Assembly (NCBI GenBank): GCA_002282715.1
Contig: NCKC01000002.1
Location: 1 to 64,000, forward strand
Reading direction: 5' to 3'
DNA length: 64,000 bases
Source of the DNA: Halothiobacillus sp. 15-55-196
Lineage (GTDB): Bacteria; Pseudomonadota; Gammaproteobacteria; Halothiobacillales; Halothiobacillaceae
This document shows, in pieces, positions 28,306 to 38,015 of the stretch (positions are counted from its first letter, which is position 1; each line of letters begins with the position of its first letter). The translations under genes were made by a program, and so were the position numbers. Under the pieces are notes generated by a model. The model ran no database searches, had not been told where the DNA came from, and saw nothing but the letters and a program-made list of their open reading frames with translations.

Positions 28306-29777
28306 TTAGCAGAACGGGCTTCGATGGGCACGACGCCATCACCAAAATGCAGCCGCAAGGGCAAGGGCCGGTCGGATTCGGCCAAGGCAGATCGCAACGC
28401 GGCCGCGCGCCAGATCACACCGGATTCCGCTTCGACCAGACTGTAACCACGCTCAAGTACCCGCTGCGGGCTCAGGGCGGTCAGCACACCGAAAGCCTGT
28501 TCGAGCCGTTGCTGCTGGCGAACGAGTCCCTGCCGACCGATCTCATGCAATCGCGCGGTCAAACGCTCCGTTTCCTGCTGGCGCTGCTCGATCTGTCGCC
28601 GCACGATCGAGGGGCGCAAGCCCGCCGCCAGCCGCAACCAATCCTGCCGCTGTGCGGCCATCTGCCGATCAATGGCCTGCTGTAGCCGCCAGCGCATCTG
28701 TTCGAGTCGACTGTGATTCTGGCGGACCCAATGCACCGGACTGCGTTGCTGCAATCGATGCGTCAATGCCTGCACCCGGCCGAGGCGCTCCTGCCAGCGC
28801 GCACGAATCGCCCGCTGCAAGCGCAGGCTGAGCATCATCTGGTGATTGAGCTGCGGTAACCAGCGCTGGCGCTGCTGGTAAAAACGGTTCAGATTGCTGT
28901 CCAGGCGTTGCCCTGCCTCGTTCAATCGAGCTTCGATCAACCGGGTTAACTGCTGGTGCCGCAGAATCAGCGCGGCCTGCAATTCTCTTAAGGTAATAGG
29001 GGTCGCCAGTTCGGCCGCCGCCGTCGGTGTCGCCGCCCGGACATCCGCCACAAAATCGCCGATCGTGAAATCGATTTCGTGACCGACGCCACTGATCACG
29101 GGGATCGGGCAGGCTGCAATCGCACGAGCCAGCGCTTCATCGTTGAATGCCCACAGATCACTCATCGAGCCGCCGCCGCGCACGAGCAGCACGACATCAA
29201 ACCCCGAATCGCTCGTGATACCCCGCACCGCATGGGTGAGTTCAGCCGCCGCCGTTTCACCCTGCACCGCCACGGGAATCAGGTTGATTTCGACCAAGGG
29301 CAGCCGCCGGATCAAGGTGGAAACCACATCCTGCAGCGCGGCACCTACAGCGGAAGAAATCACCACGATCCGGCGAGGTAATCGGGGGATTGCGCGCTTG
29401 CGTGCCGAGTCGAACAAGCCTTCGGCAAACAGTTTTTTCTTCAAGGCTTCGAACAGGACAGCCAATTGGCCATCACCGGCCAATTCAACCCCGGTCACGA
29501 TGAGTTGGTAATCACCGCGCGGGGCGTACAGCGAGACCGAACCCCGCACAACCACGGCATCGCCATTGGCGAACGCGGTCTTCACGCGCATGGCCTGCCC
29601 GCGAAACAGCGCGCAGCGCACTTCGGCCTGTTGATCTTTGAGCGAAAAATACACATGCCCCGACGCGGCACGGGTCAGCGAGCGCACCTCACCCTGAACC
29701 ATGACGCCGCTTAAATTGGCTTCCAGTATCTGTTTGGCCATGGCGTTGAGGGAAGTAACGGAAAGAATCGCACTCAT
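28263..29777 (-). CDS. xseA: Exodeoxyribonuclease VII large subunit
   Basis: Catalytic subunit of exonuclease VII, which degrades single-stranded DNA together with XseB. 504 residues. N-terminal OB-fold (GEVRSLTRAASGHVYFSLKD), the catalytic domain (VVISSAVGAALQDVVSTLIRR, VRGGGSMSDLWAFNDE, SGVGHEIDFTIGDFVADVRAATPTAAAEL) and a long C-terminal coiled coil (about 280-430) are intact. The last 13 codons (EPLIESFVAETGF) and the TGA stop come from the mobile element at 28034-28305, so the native C-terminus has been replaced. The start is taken at 29777 (MSAILSV). It begins 7 bases after the arsB stop. Confidence 0.94.
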   Translation of the reverse strand: MSAILSVTSLNAMAKQILEANLSGVMVQGEVRSLTRAASGHVYFSLKDQQAEVRCALFRGQAMRVKTAFANGDAVVVRGSVSLYAPRGDYQLIVTGVELAGDGQLAVLFEALKKKLFAEGLFDSARKRAIPRLPRRIVVISSAVGAALQDVVSTLIRRLPLVEINLIPVAVQGETAAAELTHAVRGITSDSGFDVVLLVRGGGSMSDLWAFNDEALARAIAACPIPVISGVGHEIDFTIGDFVADVRAATPTAAAELATPITLRELQAALILRHQQLTRLIEARLNEAGQRLDSNLNRFYQQRQRWLPQLNHQMMLSLRLQRAIRARWQERLGRVQALTHRLQQRSPVHWVRQNHSRLEQMRWRLQQAIDRQMAAQRQDWLRLAAGLRPSIVRRQIEQRQQETERLTARLHEIGRQGLVRQQQRLEQAFGVLTALSPQRVLERGYSLVEAESGVIWRAAALRSALAESDRPLPLRLHFGDGVVPIEARSAKEPLIESFVAETGF

Positions 29778-29784
29778 ATGCAAC

Positions 29785-31086
29785 TCACGGTAGATTTATG
29801 GACAGACGCAAGGCCAAAGCCAGCAAGGTCAGCAACAGTACCGGCGTGGTGAGAATCAAGCCGACTTTGAAGTAATACCCCCATGAAATCACGATCTGCT
29901 TGCGCGCCAGCACATGCAACCACAATAGCGTCGCCAGACTGCCGATGGGCGTGAACTTCGGCCCGAGATCACAGCCGATGATATTGGCGTAAACCATCGC
30001 CAGATGCGTCGTGCCGCTGGCCTGGGTACCGTCGATCGCCAAGGTACCCATGAGCACGGCGGGCATGTTGTTGAGCACGGCAGACAAAGCCGCCATGGTA
30101 AAACCCGTGCCGAGCGTAGCGCCCCACAACCCGAAGTGGGCCAGTTGATCGAACCAGAGCGTCAACCCGTCGGTCAAGCCGGCGTTTTTCAGTCCATAGA
30201 CAACGAGATACATGCCCAGCGAAAAGATCACCACTTGCCACGGCGCCTGGATCAATACGGTGCGGGTGTTGATTTTCGCGCCCCGCCGCGCAATCAGCCA
30301 CAGCGTGAACGCGCCGATGGCGGCCACCAGACTGATCGGCACACCCCAGCCATCCAGCACGAAAAACCCGAACAACAGCCAGCCGAGCACCCACCAACCG
30401 GCACGGAATACGGATCGGTCAATAATGGCTTTATCAGGCAGATCCAATTCATTGCAGGCATAGGTTTTGGGGATCGAGCGTCGAAAATACAGCCACAACA
30501 CACTCAAGGAGGCGAGCACGGAAACCAGAGTGACCGGCACCATGACGGCGGCATAGTCGGCAAATCCCAACTTGAAATAGTCGGCGACGACGATATTGAC
30601 GAGGTTTGAAATCACCAGCGGCATACTCGCCGTATCGGCGATAAACCCGGCTGCCATCACGAACGCGAGCGTGGCCAGCGGGCTCATGCGCAAGGCCAAC
30701 AAAATTCCGATCACGATCGGGGTGAGAATCAGCGCCGCGCCGTCATTGGCAAAGAAAGCGGCGACCAAGGCGCCCAATAAGACCATCACTACAAACAATC
30801 GTGACCCACTGCCGCCCGCCCAGCGGGCCAGATGCAAAGCCGCCCAGTTGAAAAATCCGGCTTCATCCAGCAAGAGGCTGATGATAATCAGGGCAATAAA
30901 GGTGAAGGTGGCATTCCAGACGATGGTCCAAACCACCGGCACATCGGCCAGATCGATGACACCCGCGGCAAAGGCGACCAGCGCACCGGCCGCCGCGCTC
31001 CACCCGATGCCCAGTTGAAACCGACCGATGGTGGGCTGCCACAGTACAAGCGTCAAGGTGGCCAGAAAAATGGCCGCAGCCGTCAT
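29785..31086 (-). CDS. arsB: Arsenite efflux membrane protein ArsB
   Basis: 433-residue polytopic membrane protein with about 11-12 hydrophobic helices, of the ArsB/ArsAB ion-transporter superfamily. Typical ArsB segments are visible: [77 protein letters not shown] and [26 protein letters not shown]. It would export As(III) or Sb(III) using the proton gradient. No arsR, arsC or arsA adjoins it; it lies between a sugar kinase gene (4-base overlap) and xseA, so its expression seems tied to housekeeping genes. Confidence 0.93.
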   Translation of the reverse strand: MTAAAIFLATLTLVLWQPTIGRFQLGIGWSAAAGALVAFAAGVIDLADVPVVWTIVWNATFTFIALIIISLLLDEAGFFNWAALHLARWAGGSGSRLFVVMVLLGALVAAFFANDGAALILTPIVIGILLALRMSPLATLAFVMAAGFIADTASMPLVISNLVNIVVADYFKLGFADYAAVMVPVTLVSVLASLSVLWLYFRRSIPKTYACNELDLPDKAIIDRSVFRAGWWVLGWLLFGFFVLDGWGVPISLVAAIGAFTLWLIARRGAKINTRTVLIQAPWQVVIFSLGMYLVVYGLKNAGLTDGLTLWFDQLAHFGLWGATLGTGFTMAALSAVLNNMPAVLMGTLAIDGTQASGTTHLAMVYANIIGCDLGPKFTPIGSLATLLWLHVLARKQIVISWGYYFKVGLILTTPVLLLTLLALALRLSINLP

Positions 31087-32030
31087 GAGGAGAGCATGGC
31101 CGCGCCGCGCACACCGCTGGAATCACCGAATTTCGGTGCAACGAGTCGGGTACTGATCGGGTCGGAGAATACGAACTCATCCCAAAGCGCGGGAACCTTG
31201 TCGTATAAAGCAGCCACATTCGACATGCCGCCGCCCAACACGATCACTTCCGGGTCGAAGATATTGATGACATGTGCCAAGGCGCGGGCAAGGCGATCGG
31301 TGTACCGGTTCAAAGCCGCTTTGGCCTCGGGGTCACCCTGTTCGACTGCCGCGATAATCTCGGCACCGGTGAGTGATCGGCCGGATGCGTTTTGATAATC
31401 CCGCATGAATGCCGGGCCGGAGAGCCATTGCTCGATACAACCTTGATGGCCGCACCAGCAAACCGGGCCGGGGTATTCGCCTTCATGCGTCCAGGGCAGC
31501 GGGTTATGCCCCCACTCACCGGCGATGGCGTTCTGCCCCATGATCAACTGACCGTTGAACACCAAAGCGCCGCCAACACCGGTGCCTAAGATCACACCGA
31601 ATACCGAATCGATACCATCGGCTGCGCCACCATGCGCCTCGGACAAGGCGAGGCAATTGGCATCGTTGGCCATGGAGATTGATCGGTTGAGCCGAGTTTC
31701 AAGATCATATTTGAGCGGCTTATCGTTCAGAACCACCGAATTGGCATTTTTCATCCGGCCCGTGCCCGGTGAAGTCGTCCCCGGTGTGCCAACGCCGATA
31801 GAATCGACGCGGCCCAGCCTGTCCTCAGCCTGCTTGATCAACTTGGCGATGGTTTCAATGGTGCCCGAAAAGTCACCTTGCGGGGTTGGCAGGCGCTCAC
31901 GAAACAGGAACTCGTCCGCCTCATCGAGCACCGCCACCTCGACCTTGGTGCCACCCAGATCGACGCCGAGGCGCAACCGGCCCTTCGGTTTGAGCGTGTT
32001 CTCATCGTTCGCTTGCACTGTCATCGACAT
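31083..32030 (-). CDS. ROK family sugar kinase (fructokinase/Mak-like)
   Basis: 315 residues from the ATG at 32030. N-terminal phosphate-binding loop [16 protein letters not shown] (about 22-37), [10 protein letters not shown], and the ROK zinc signature: GHNPLP followed by [16 protein letters not shown]. This arrangement closely resembles E. coli Mak (manno-fructokinase), so phosphorylation of fructose or a related hexose in the cytoplasm is the best guess. No clear ribosome binding site separates 32030 from an ATG at 32024; the longer frame to 32129 overlaps tpx. It follows the tpx stop by 10 bases. Confidence 0.85.
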   Translation of the reverse strand: MSMTVQANDENTLKPKGRLRLGVDLGGTKVEVAVLDEADEFLFRERLPTPQGDFSGTIETIAKLIKQAEDRLGRVDSIGVGTPGTTSPGTGRMKNANSVVLNDKPLKYDLETRLNRSISMANDANCLALSEAHGGAADGIDSVFGVILGTGVGGALVFNGQLIMGQNAIAGEWGHNPLPWTHEGEYPGPVCWCGHQGCIEQWLSGPAFMRDYQNASGRSLTGAEIIAAVEQGDPEAKAALNRYTDRLARALAHVINIFDPEVIVLGGGMSNVAALYDKVPALWDEFVFSDPISTRLVAPKFGDSSGVRGAAMLSS

Positions 32031-32040
32031 CAAACCGCGA

Positions 32041-32541
32041 TCAGCCCAGAGCCGCCAAGGCTGCGGCGTAATCCGGCTCATCGGCAATTTCTGGGACCAG
32101 TTGCACGTAGCGTACCTGATCGTGTTCATCGAGCACGATCACGGCGCGCGCTGCCAGATGAGCCAACGCGCCATCGGCCAGCAGCACACCATAATCACGC
32201 AGAAACTCCGGATGACGGAATGTGGACAGCGTGATGACATTATCTAGGCCCTCAGCGCCGCAGAAGCGACCCTGCGCGAAGGGTAGATCGGCAGAAATGC
32301 AAAGCACCACGGTATCCGGGCGCCCGCCCGCCTGTTCATTGAAGCTGCGCACCGACTGCGCGCAAGTCGGTGTATCCAGACTCGGGAAGATATTCAGAAT
32401 TTTCTTCTTGCCCGAAAAATCAGCCAGGGTTTTTTCATGCAACTCGCCATCGGTGAGCGTGAAGGCAGGCGCAGGCGAACCAACCGCGGGCATAACACCA
32501 GCAACCTCGACGGGATTACCCAAAAAAGTAACTTGGCTCAT
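32041..32541 (-). CDS. tpx: Thiol peroxidase Tpx
   Basis: 166-residue atypical 2-Cys peroxiredoxin that reduces hydroperoxides with thioredoxin. Peroxidatic cysteine 60 sits in [17 protein letters not shown] and the resolving cysteine 94 in [24 protein letters not shown] is the family signature. GAGG lies 8 bases before the ATG. It is followed by the ROK kinase gene. Confidence 0.96.
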   Translation of the reverse strand: MSQVTFLGNPVEVAGVMPAVGSPAPAFTLTDGELHEKTLADFSGKKKILNIFPSLDTPTCAQSVRSFNEQAGGRPDTVVLCISADLPFAQGRFCGAEGLDNVITLSTFRHPEFLRDYGVLLADGALAHLAARAVIVLDEHDQVRYVQLVPEIADEPDYAAALAALG

Positions 32542-32606
32542 TTTATTACCTCATATACAGCATTTGAAAAATAAACAATCCAGCACGTTCACTGGAAACA
32601 GTCACA

Positions 32607-33095
32607 TCAATTGCGCAAAGTCGCAACCAAACGTTTTGAATAGATGAACAAGTCTAGGGCATCCTCAATAGAAGCACAGACCACGTCCGCCGACGCCAGC
32701 GTAATCTGTGCCGCACCCTCGACCTGCACCACGGCCACACCCACCACCGCCGTTTGCAGCATCAACGCATCATTGCGGCCATTACCCACCGCGACACACT
32801 GCTCGAAGCCCAACGCTCGGACAAAATCGGCCTTGGCCTCGCTTTGCGCGCCGGGTGGCAGAATGTATAAAGAAACTGGCAGGCCAGCCAGTTTTTGCGC
32901 GGCATTGCCGTGGGTATCGGCGGTGATCACGTGGATCGTCAGATGTTCGGCGAGCTGCGCCAGTCGTTCGGGCACACCGGCAATCAAGGCACCGTCCTCG
33001 GCAAGCGTGCCGTTGTAATCGAGCACGAGATGCGCAAGTGACAGGCGAACACCGCCATTAAAATCGCCAGGTATCTCAACCGTCAGCATCGCCAC
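32607..33095 (-). CDS. HAD-like phosphatase (soluble P-type ATPase family)
   Basis: 162 residues. The HAD nucleophile motif is DYNGT (26-30), the variant found in the small soluble P-type-ATPase-like phosphatases (COG4087). Other HAD motifs: ITADTHG with the conserved T, and the late acidic motif VAVGNGRNDALML. Substrate unknown; members resemble the phosphorylation domain of metal-transporting P-type ATPases but lack membrane parts. Overlaps the end of apbC by 20 bases, so it is probably translated with it. Confidence 0.8.
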   Translation of the reverse strand: MAMLTVEIPGDFNGGVRLSLAHLVLDYNGTLAEDGALIAGVPERLAQLAEHLTIHVITADTHGNAAQKLAGLPVSLYILPPGAQSEAKADFVRALGFEQCVAVGNGRNDALMLQTAVVGVAVVQVEGAAQITLASADVVCASIEDALDLFIYSKRLVATLRN

Positions 33096-34206
33096 CGTCC
33101 TCGTCTATCGTGATGTTTGGGCCATCGAACTGATCTTGGCGCAGATGCCGCCCCAAGGCAGCCGCCAGTTTGCGCGCGGTTTGTCGATAAATCAGCGCAT
33201 TGGGGGAGTCCGGAGATCGAACCACGGTCGGCTTTCCCTCATCAACGTCGGTGCGGATGGCAAGATCCAGCGGCAACTGTCCCAGCAGCGCCACATGGTT
33301 TTCCGCCGCCAGTTTTTCGCCACCGCCGGTGCCGAAAATCGGCTCGATATGGCCGCAGTTCGAACAGATATGCACCGACATATTTTCGATGACGCCCAGC
33401 ACGGGCACATTGACCTTCTCGAACATGGTGATGGCCTTGCGGGCATCGATCAAGGCGATGTCTTGCGGCGTGGTGACAATCACGCTGCCCGCCACCGGCA
33501 CCTTCTGCGCCAGTGTGAGCTGAATGTCGCCCGTGCCCGGCGGCATATCGACAATCAGGTAATCCAGATCATGCCAACGCGTATCGTTGAGTAACTGCAT
33601 CAGCGCCGAGGTGACCATCGGCCCGCGCCAGACCATGGCCTGGGCATCATCGACGAGATAACCGATCGACATGGTTTGCAGGCCGTGCGCCATCACCGGC
33701 GCCATCGAGCGATCGGCATTCACCGTGGGGGTGTGTTTGCTGCCGAGCATCAGCGGCTGGCTCGGCCCGTAGATATCGGCATCCAGCAGACCGACAGTTG
33801 CGCCTTCCGCCGCCAGCGCCAATGCCAGATTCACGCTGGTGGTCGACTTGCCTACCCCGCCCTTGCCGGAAGCCACCGCAATGATGTTTCGCACGCCGGG
33901 CAGCGGCTTGCCGTTCTGGCTACTGCCGATCGGGCTGACAAACGCAATGGTGGTCTTGGCGGATGTGATGCCTTCGATCCCAAGCGCGGTGCGCTCAAGC
34001 AATTCGGTCAGTTCGGCCTCGAAGCCCGCCGCCGGATAATCGAGCACCACGTCGATGTGCGCCACATCGCCCGCCACCTCGGCGCGCTCGATGAAATGGG
34101 CATCCGCCAGCGTTTCCCCGGCGTGCGGGTCGATCAGCGCACCCAAGGCGGCACGCAAGACTTCTGATCGAGGCTGATCGATTTTCTTTCCAAACAGTCC
34201 AAACAT
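33076..34206 (-). CDS. apbC: Iron-sulfur cluster carrier ATPase ApbC/Mrp
   Basis: Cytosolic P-loop protein that binds and transfers Fe-S clusters. 376 residues: an N-terminal MIP18/DUF59 domain (about 12-90), the deviant Walker A SGKGGVGKSTTS (113-124), LLDADIYGPSQP, and the cluster-binding CSNCGH motif near residue 280. The C-terminus is Asp-rich. It is preceded by lysS (about 50 bases) and followed by an overlapping HAD phosphatase. Confidence 0.94.
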   Translation of the reverse strand: MFGLFGKKIDQPRSEVLRAALGALIDPHAGETLADAHFIERAEVAGDVAHIDVVLDYPAAGFEAELTELLERTALGIEGITSAKTTIAFVSPIGSSQNGKPLPGVRNIIAVASGKGGVGKSTTSVNLALALAAEGATVGLLDADIYGPSQPLMLGSKHTPTVNADRSMAPVMAHGLQTMSIGYLVDDAQAMVWRGPMVTSALMQLLNDTRWHDLDYLIVDMPPGTGDIQLTLAQKVPVAGSVIVTTPQDIALIDARKAITMFEKVNVPVLGVIENMSVHICSNCGHIEPIFGTGGGEKLAAENHVALLGQLPLDLAIRTDVDEGKPTVVRSPDSPNALIYRQTARKLAAALGRHLRQDQFDGPNITIDEDGGDADG

Positions 34207-34255
34207 TCATCACCTCCAGACGGTTATGGTGAGCGCGGTCTTTACGGTGTGGCGT

Positions 34256-35803
34256 CTATTCTGGCCGCATATGCGGGAATAGCAACACATCGCGAATCGA
34301 AGGCGAGTCGGTCAGGAACATCACGAGACGGTCGATGCCAATGCCTTCGCCTGCGGTCGGCGGCATACCGTGTTCCAGCGCGCGGATATAATCGGCATCG
34401 AAATGCATGGCTTCGTCGTCTCCGGCGTCTTTTTCGGCCACCTGTGCCATGAAGCGTTCCGCCTGATCTTCGGCGTCGTTCAACTCCGAGAAACCATTGG
34501 CGATTTCACGACCACCGATGAAGAACTCGAAGCGATCGGTCACAAAAGGGTTGTTGTCGTTGCGGCGCGCCAAAGGTGACACTTCGGCCGGGTATTCGGT
34601 AATGAAGGTCGGCTGAGTCAGCTTGTGCTCGGCCGTTTCTTCAAAGATTTCGATCTGGATTTTACCGAGACCGTAAGAATCCTTGATGTGGATACCCAAA
34701 CCTTCCGCCACGCGACGGGCGCTGTCGCTATCCGCAAGCTGTTCACGGGTGATATCCGGATTATGTGCCAGGATGGCATCGACCACCGACAGGCGGGCAA
34801 ATGGTTGCGCCAGATCGAACGCGGTGCCTTGGTAAGTCACCGTGGTCGAACCGCAGACTGATTCGGCCAGCCGACGCAGCAGGTCTTCGGTCATGTCCAT
34901 GAGATCGATGTAATCGGCATAGGCCTGATAGAACTCGATCATGGTGAATTCAGGGTTGTGGCGCGTCGAAAGCCCTTCGTTACGGAAATTGCGGTTGATC
35001 TCATACACCCGCTCAAAACCGCCGACCACCAAGCGTTTGAGGTACAGCTCCGGCGCGATCCGCAGGTACAAGTCCATATCGAGCGCGTTGTGGAAGGTCG
35101 TGAACGGCTTGGCCGAAGCGCCACCAGGGATCACGTGCATCATCGGGGTTTCGACTTCAAGGAAGTCCTTGTCATTCAAATAATTACGAATGAACTGGAT
35201 GATCCGGGTGCGCTTGCGGAAAGTATCGCGCACCGGTTCGTTCATGATCAGATCGACGTAACGCTGGCGGTAGCGCTGCTCGGTATCCGACATGCCGTGG
35301 AATTTGTCCGGCAGCGGGCGCAGGCTCTTGGTCAGCAGGCGAATCGAGTCCACGCGCACGGAAAGCTCGCCCTTCTGGGTTTTGAACAAGCGGCCTTCGC
35401 CGCCGACGATATCGCCGATATCCCAGGTCTTGAGGTCATCATAGGCCGCTTCGCCCAAGGCATCGCGCGCCACATACAACTGGATCCGGCCACTGTGATC
35501 GAGAATCGACAGAAAACTTGCCTTGCCCATCACCCGCTTGGCCATCACGCGCCCGGCGACGACCACACGACGGGGATTCTGCTCGAAATAATCAGCCTCT
35601 TTTTCGGCATATTCGGCCTGCAATTCCGAAGCACTGGCATCCCGCCGGAAATCGTTGGGGAAGGCGTTGCCGCTTGCACGGATGCGATCGAGCTTGTCGC
35701 GTCGCTCGGCAATGAGTTTGTTTTCTTCGGCAAGCAGGGTTTCGGGGCTGTTTTCTCGGTTATTGGCTTCAGCCGCGCCGTTGGCGGTTTCATGTTCGGA
35801 CAT
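34256..35803 (-). CDS. lysS: Lysyl-tRNA synthetase, class II
   Basis: 515 residues. N-terminal OB-fold anticodon-binding domain ([21 protein letters not shown]...), then the class II catalytic core with motif 1 (region of [22 protein letters not shown]), motif 2 ([23 protein letters not shown]) and motif 3 ([13 protein letters not shown]). In many proteobacteria lysS is co-transcribed with prfB, and here prfB lies directly upstream with a 152-bp mobile element between them. Confidence 0.97.
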   Translation of the reverse strand: MSEHETANGAAEANNRENSPETLLAEENKLIAERRDKLDRIRASGNAFPNDFRRDASASELQAEYAEKEADYFEQNPRRVVVAGRVMAKRVMGKASFLSILDHSGRIQLYVARDALGEAAYDDLKTWDIGDIVGGEGRLFKTQKGELSVRVDSIRLLTKSLRPLPDKFHGMSDTEQRYRQRYVDLIMNEPVRDTFRKRTRIIQFIRNYLNDKDFLEVETPMMHVIPGGASAKPFTTFHNALDMDLYLRIAPELYLKRLVVGGFERVYEINRNFRNEGLSTRHNPEFTMIEFYQAYADYIDLMDMTEDLLRRLAESVCGSTTVTYQGTAFDLAQPFARLSVVDAILAHNPDITREQLADSDSARRVAEGLGIHIKDSYGLGKIQIEIFEETAEHKLTQPTFITEYPAEVSPLARRNDNNPFVTDRFEFFIGGREIANGFSELNDAEDQAERFMAQVAEKDAGDDEAMHFDADYIRALEHGMPPTAGEGIGIDRLVMFLTDSPSIRDVLLFPHMRPE

Positions 35804-35878
35804 CAGTTAAATTCCGGTAAATAAATAAGATCAATAGTGTCTGGAATGCGGCAGGTTCGATTCAGGCCGCACCCCTAA

Positions 35879-36030
35879 GGAAGCGCTGATTTATTCAGTG
35901 CTTCCCGCTTGGGGCAGGATGCCCCAACACGAGCAAAGACGTAAGTCTTTTGATTCGTGAGCGCCATCGCGGGCGTGTACCGCGATGAGCGCGCTGATTT
36001 ATTCCAAGGATGGAATAAATCAGCACTTAT
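35879..36030. mobile_element. MITE with GGAAGCGCTGATTTATTC ends and CTAA duplication
   Basis: 152-bp non-coding element between prfB and lysS. Left end GGAAGCGCTGATTTATTC (35879-35896); right end inverted ATAAGTGCTGATTTATTC, 15 of 18 identical. Perfect 4-bp target duplication CTAA (35875-35878 and 36031-36034), again a YTAR site. Internal hairpins include TTGGGGCA-GGA-TGCCCCAA, ATCGCGG-CCGCGAT and, near the right end, a second GCTGATTTATTCC copy facing the terminal one. It must be transcribed if prfB and lysS share a message. Confidence 0.82.
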
Positions 36031-36051
36031 CTAAGAGCAGACCGGCAGGAA

Positions 36052-37150
36052 TCACAGGCCGCTTTTCAGACTCGCTTCGATAAACGGATCGAGATCGCCA
36101 TCCAACACGGCTTGAGTGTTGCCGGTTTCATAGCCGGTGCGCAAGTCCTTGATACGGCTTTGGTCGAGCACGTAGGATCGAATCTGGTTACCCCAGGACA
36201 CATCGGATTTGGTGTCTTCCAGCGCTTGGCTGACGGCATTGCGCTTCTGCACTTCCAGCTCATAGAGCTTGGCTTTGAGCATTTTCATGGCGCGCTCGCG
36301 GTTCTGAATCTGTGAACGTTCCGCCTGACAGGCCACCACGACCCCGGTCGGAATATGCGTGAAGCGCACTGCCGATTCGGTTCGGTTGACGTGCTGCCCA
36401 CCCGCACCGGAGGCGCGGAAAACATCTACGCGCAAATCGGCAGGGTTCACTTCGATTTCGATATTGTCATCGACTTCCGGCGACACGAATACCGAAGCGA
36501 ACGAGGTATGGCGGCGGTTATCAGAATCGAACGGCGATTTGCGCACGAGTCGGTGTACGCCGATTTCTGTACGCAGCCAACCGAAGGCGTACTCACCCTC
36601 GAATCGGATGGTGGCTGATTTGATCCCCGCCACTTCACCATCGGACATTTCCATCACTTCGGTCTTGAAGCCGCGGCGATCGCCCCAGCGCAGATACATC
36701 CGCATCAGAATGCTGGCCCAATCCTGCGATTCCGTCCCGCCCGCACCCGATTGAATATCGAGGTAGGCATTGGACTCGTCCATTTCGCCGGAGAACATGC
36801 GCCGGAATTCCAGATCGGCGATCTGTTTCTCGAATTCGGCCACGTCTTTTTCAATGGAAGCCACGGTGGCTTCGTCATCTTCCTCGGCGGCCATTTCCAG
36901 CAAATCGGCGTTATCGTTCAAGCCTTGCGCCATATCGGCCAGCGTGTGGACGACGCGCTCCAGCGAAGCGCGTTCCTTGCCCAGCGCCTGCGCCCGGGCC
37001 GGATCGTTCCACACATCGGGCACTTCGAGTTCTCGATCAACTTCTTCTAAGCGTTCTTTTTTGACATCGAAGTCAAAGATACCCCCGAAGCGCGGCCGCG
37101 CGTGCGGACAGGTCTTTGATCTTGAACAGGATAGGATTAATTTCGAGCAT
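36052..37150 (-). CDS. prfB: Peptide chain release factor 2 (programmed +1 frameshift)
   Basis: Recognises UGA and UAA stop codons. The gene is in two frames: 25 codons from the ATG at 37150, then an in-frame TGA (37075-37073) in the context CGG GGG TAT CTT TGA C, and the second frame from GAC (37074) to the stop at 36052, giving 365 residues as in E. coli. The CTT-TGA-C slip site and the upstream GGGGG Shine-Dalgarno-like element are both conserved. GGQ ([15 protein letters not shown]) and the SPF anticodon tripeptide (KSPFDSDNR) are present. Translation of this frame is increased when RF2 is scarce. Confidence 0.95.
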
Positions 37151-37255
37151 GGTTCTGTTTCGTTACGGATTCATGAAAATAGGTTGAATATTGTAACGCA
37201 ATGCGACGCATAAGGGATCGGACTCTAATGAACACTGAAAAACTTCAGGTTGGAG

Positions 37256-37999
37256 TTAGTCAGCGCATTCAAAAGAAAAATCGCCCCACTGCATTTGCAG
37301 CACACTTAGGGCCACGATGGGTGCAGTTTCGGTGCGCAAAACGCGCGGCCCGAGCGTCAGCGGCATAAAACCCGATGCGATGGCTACTTCGATTTCGTGA
37401 CCGCTAAGACCGCCTTCGGGGCCTATCAAAATCGCTACGTTTTCTGGCCTCGCGACAAACGGTTTCGCTGCATGACCTCTATTCGGGTGCAAAACCCATT
37501 TGAGCGTCGCATCGGTCTGCGCCAGGGCGTCATTGAGCGACACGATCGGATCGATGCGCGGCAGAACATTACGCCCGGATTGCTCGCAAGCGCCGATCGC
37601 GATATCGCTGAACCGGGCATGGCGCTTATCGGCGCGTTCACCCTTCAGGTCGACGATGCTCCGCTCGGTCGCCACCGGAGTGATTCGGGTCACGCCCAAC
37701 TCGACCGCCTTCTGAATCACCCAGTCCATTTTTTCGCCCTTGCCCATCGCCTGCAGAAGATGAATCTGCAACGGCGATTCGACGCTGTGCATCACCACCC
37801 GACCAATTACAAGCGAGGCCTCGCGCTTGCCCAGATTGAGCGTCGCATCGGCTTCGAGGTTTTGGCCATCGAAGACGCGCACGGCCTGCCCATCGCGCAG
37901 GCGCAGAACATTTTTCAGGTAATTGAGCCGCTCAGCGGATAGCGGCAGGGTTGCACCTTCTGCCAGCGCTGCGTCGAGGTAGATTCGTGGTACGCGCAC
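37256..37999 (-). CDS. rsmE: 16S rRNA (uracil1498-N3)-methyltransferase RsmE
   Basis: SPOUT-class methyltransferase of 247 residues. N-terminal PUA-like domain (RLNYLKNVLRLRDGQAVRVFDG), then LLQAMGKGEKMDWVIQKAVELGVTRITPV and the trefoil-knot SAM site: LIGPEGGLSGHE followed by LGPRVLRTETAPIVAL. It modifies U1498 in the decoding site of the 30S subunit. It ends about 105 bases before the prfB start, and begins 16 bases after bioA. Confidence 0.95.
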   Translation of the reverse strand: MRVPRIYLDAALAEGATLPLSAERLNYLKNVLRLRDGQAVRVFDGQNLEADATLNLGKREASLVIGRVVMHSVESPLQIHLLQAMGKGEKMDWVIQKAVELGVTRITPVATERSIVDLKGERADKRHARFSDIAIGACEQSGRNVLPRIDPIVSLNDALAQTDATLKWVLHPNRGHAAKPFVARPENVAILIGPEGGLSGHEIEVAIASGFMPLTLGPRVLRTETAPIVALSVLQMQWGDFSFECAD

Positions 38000-38015
38000 C
38001 GGTCAATCCCTCTCG

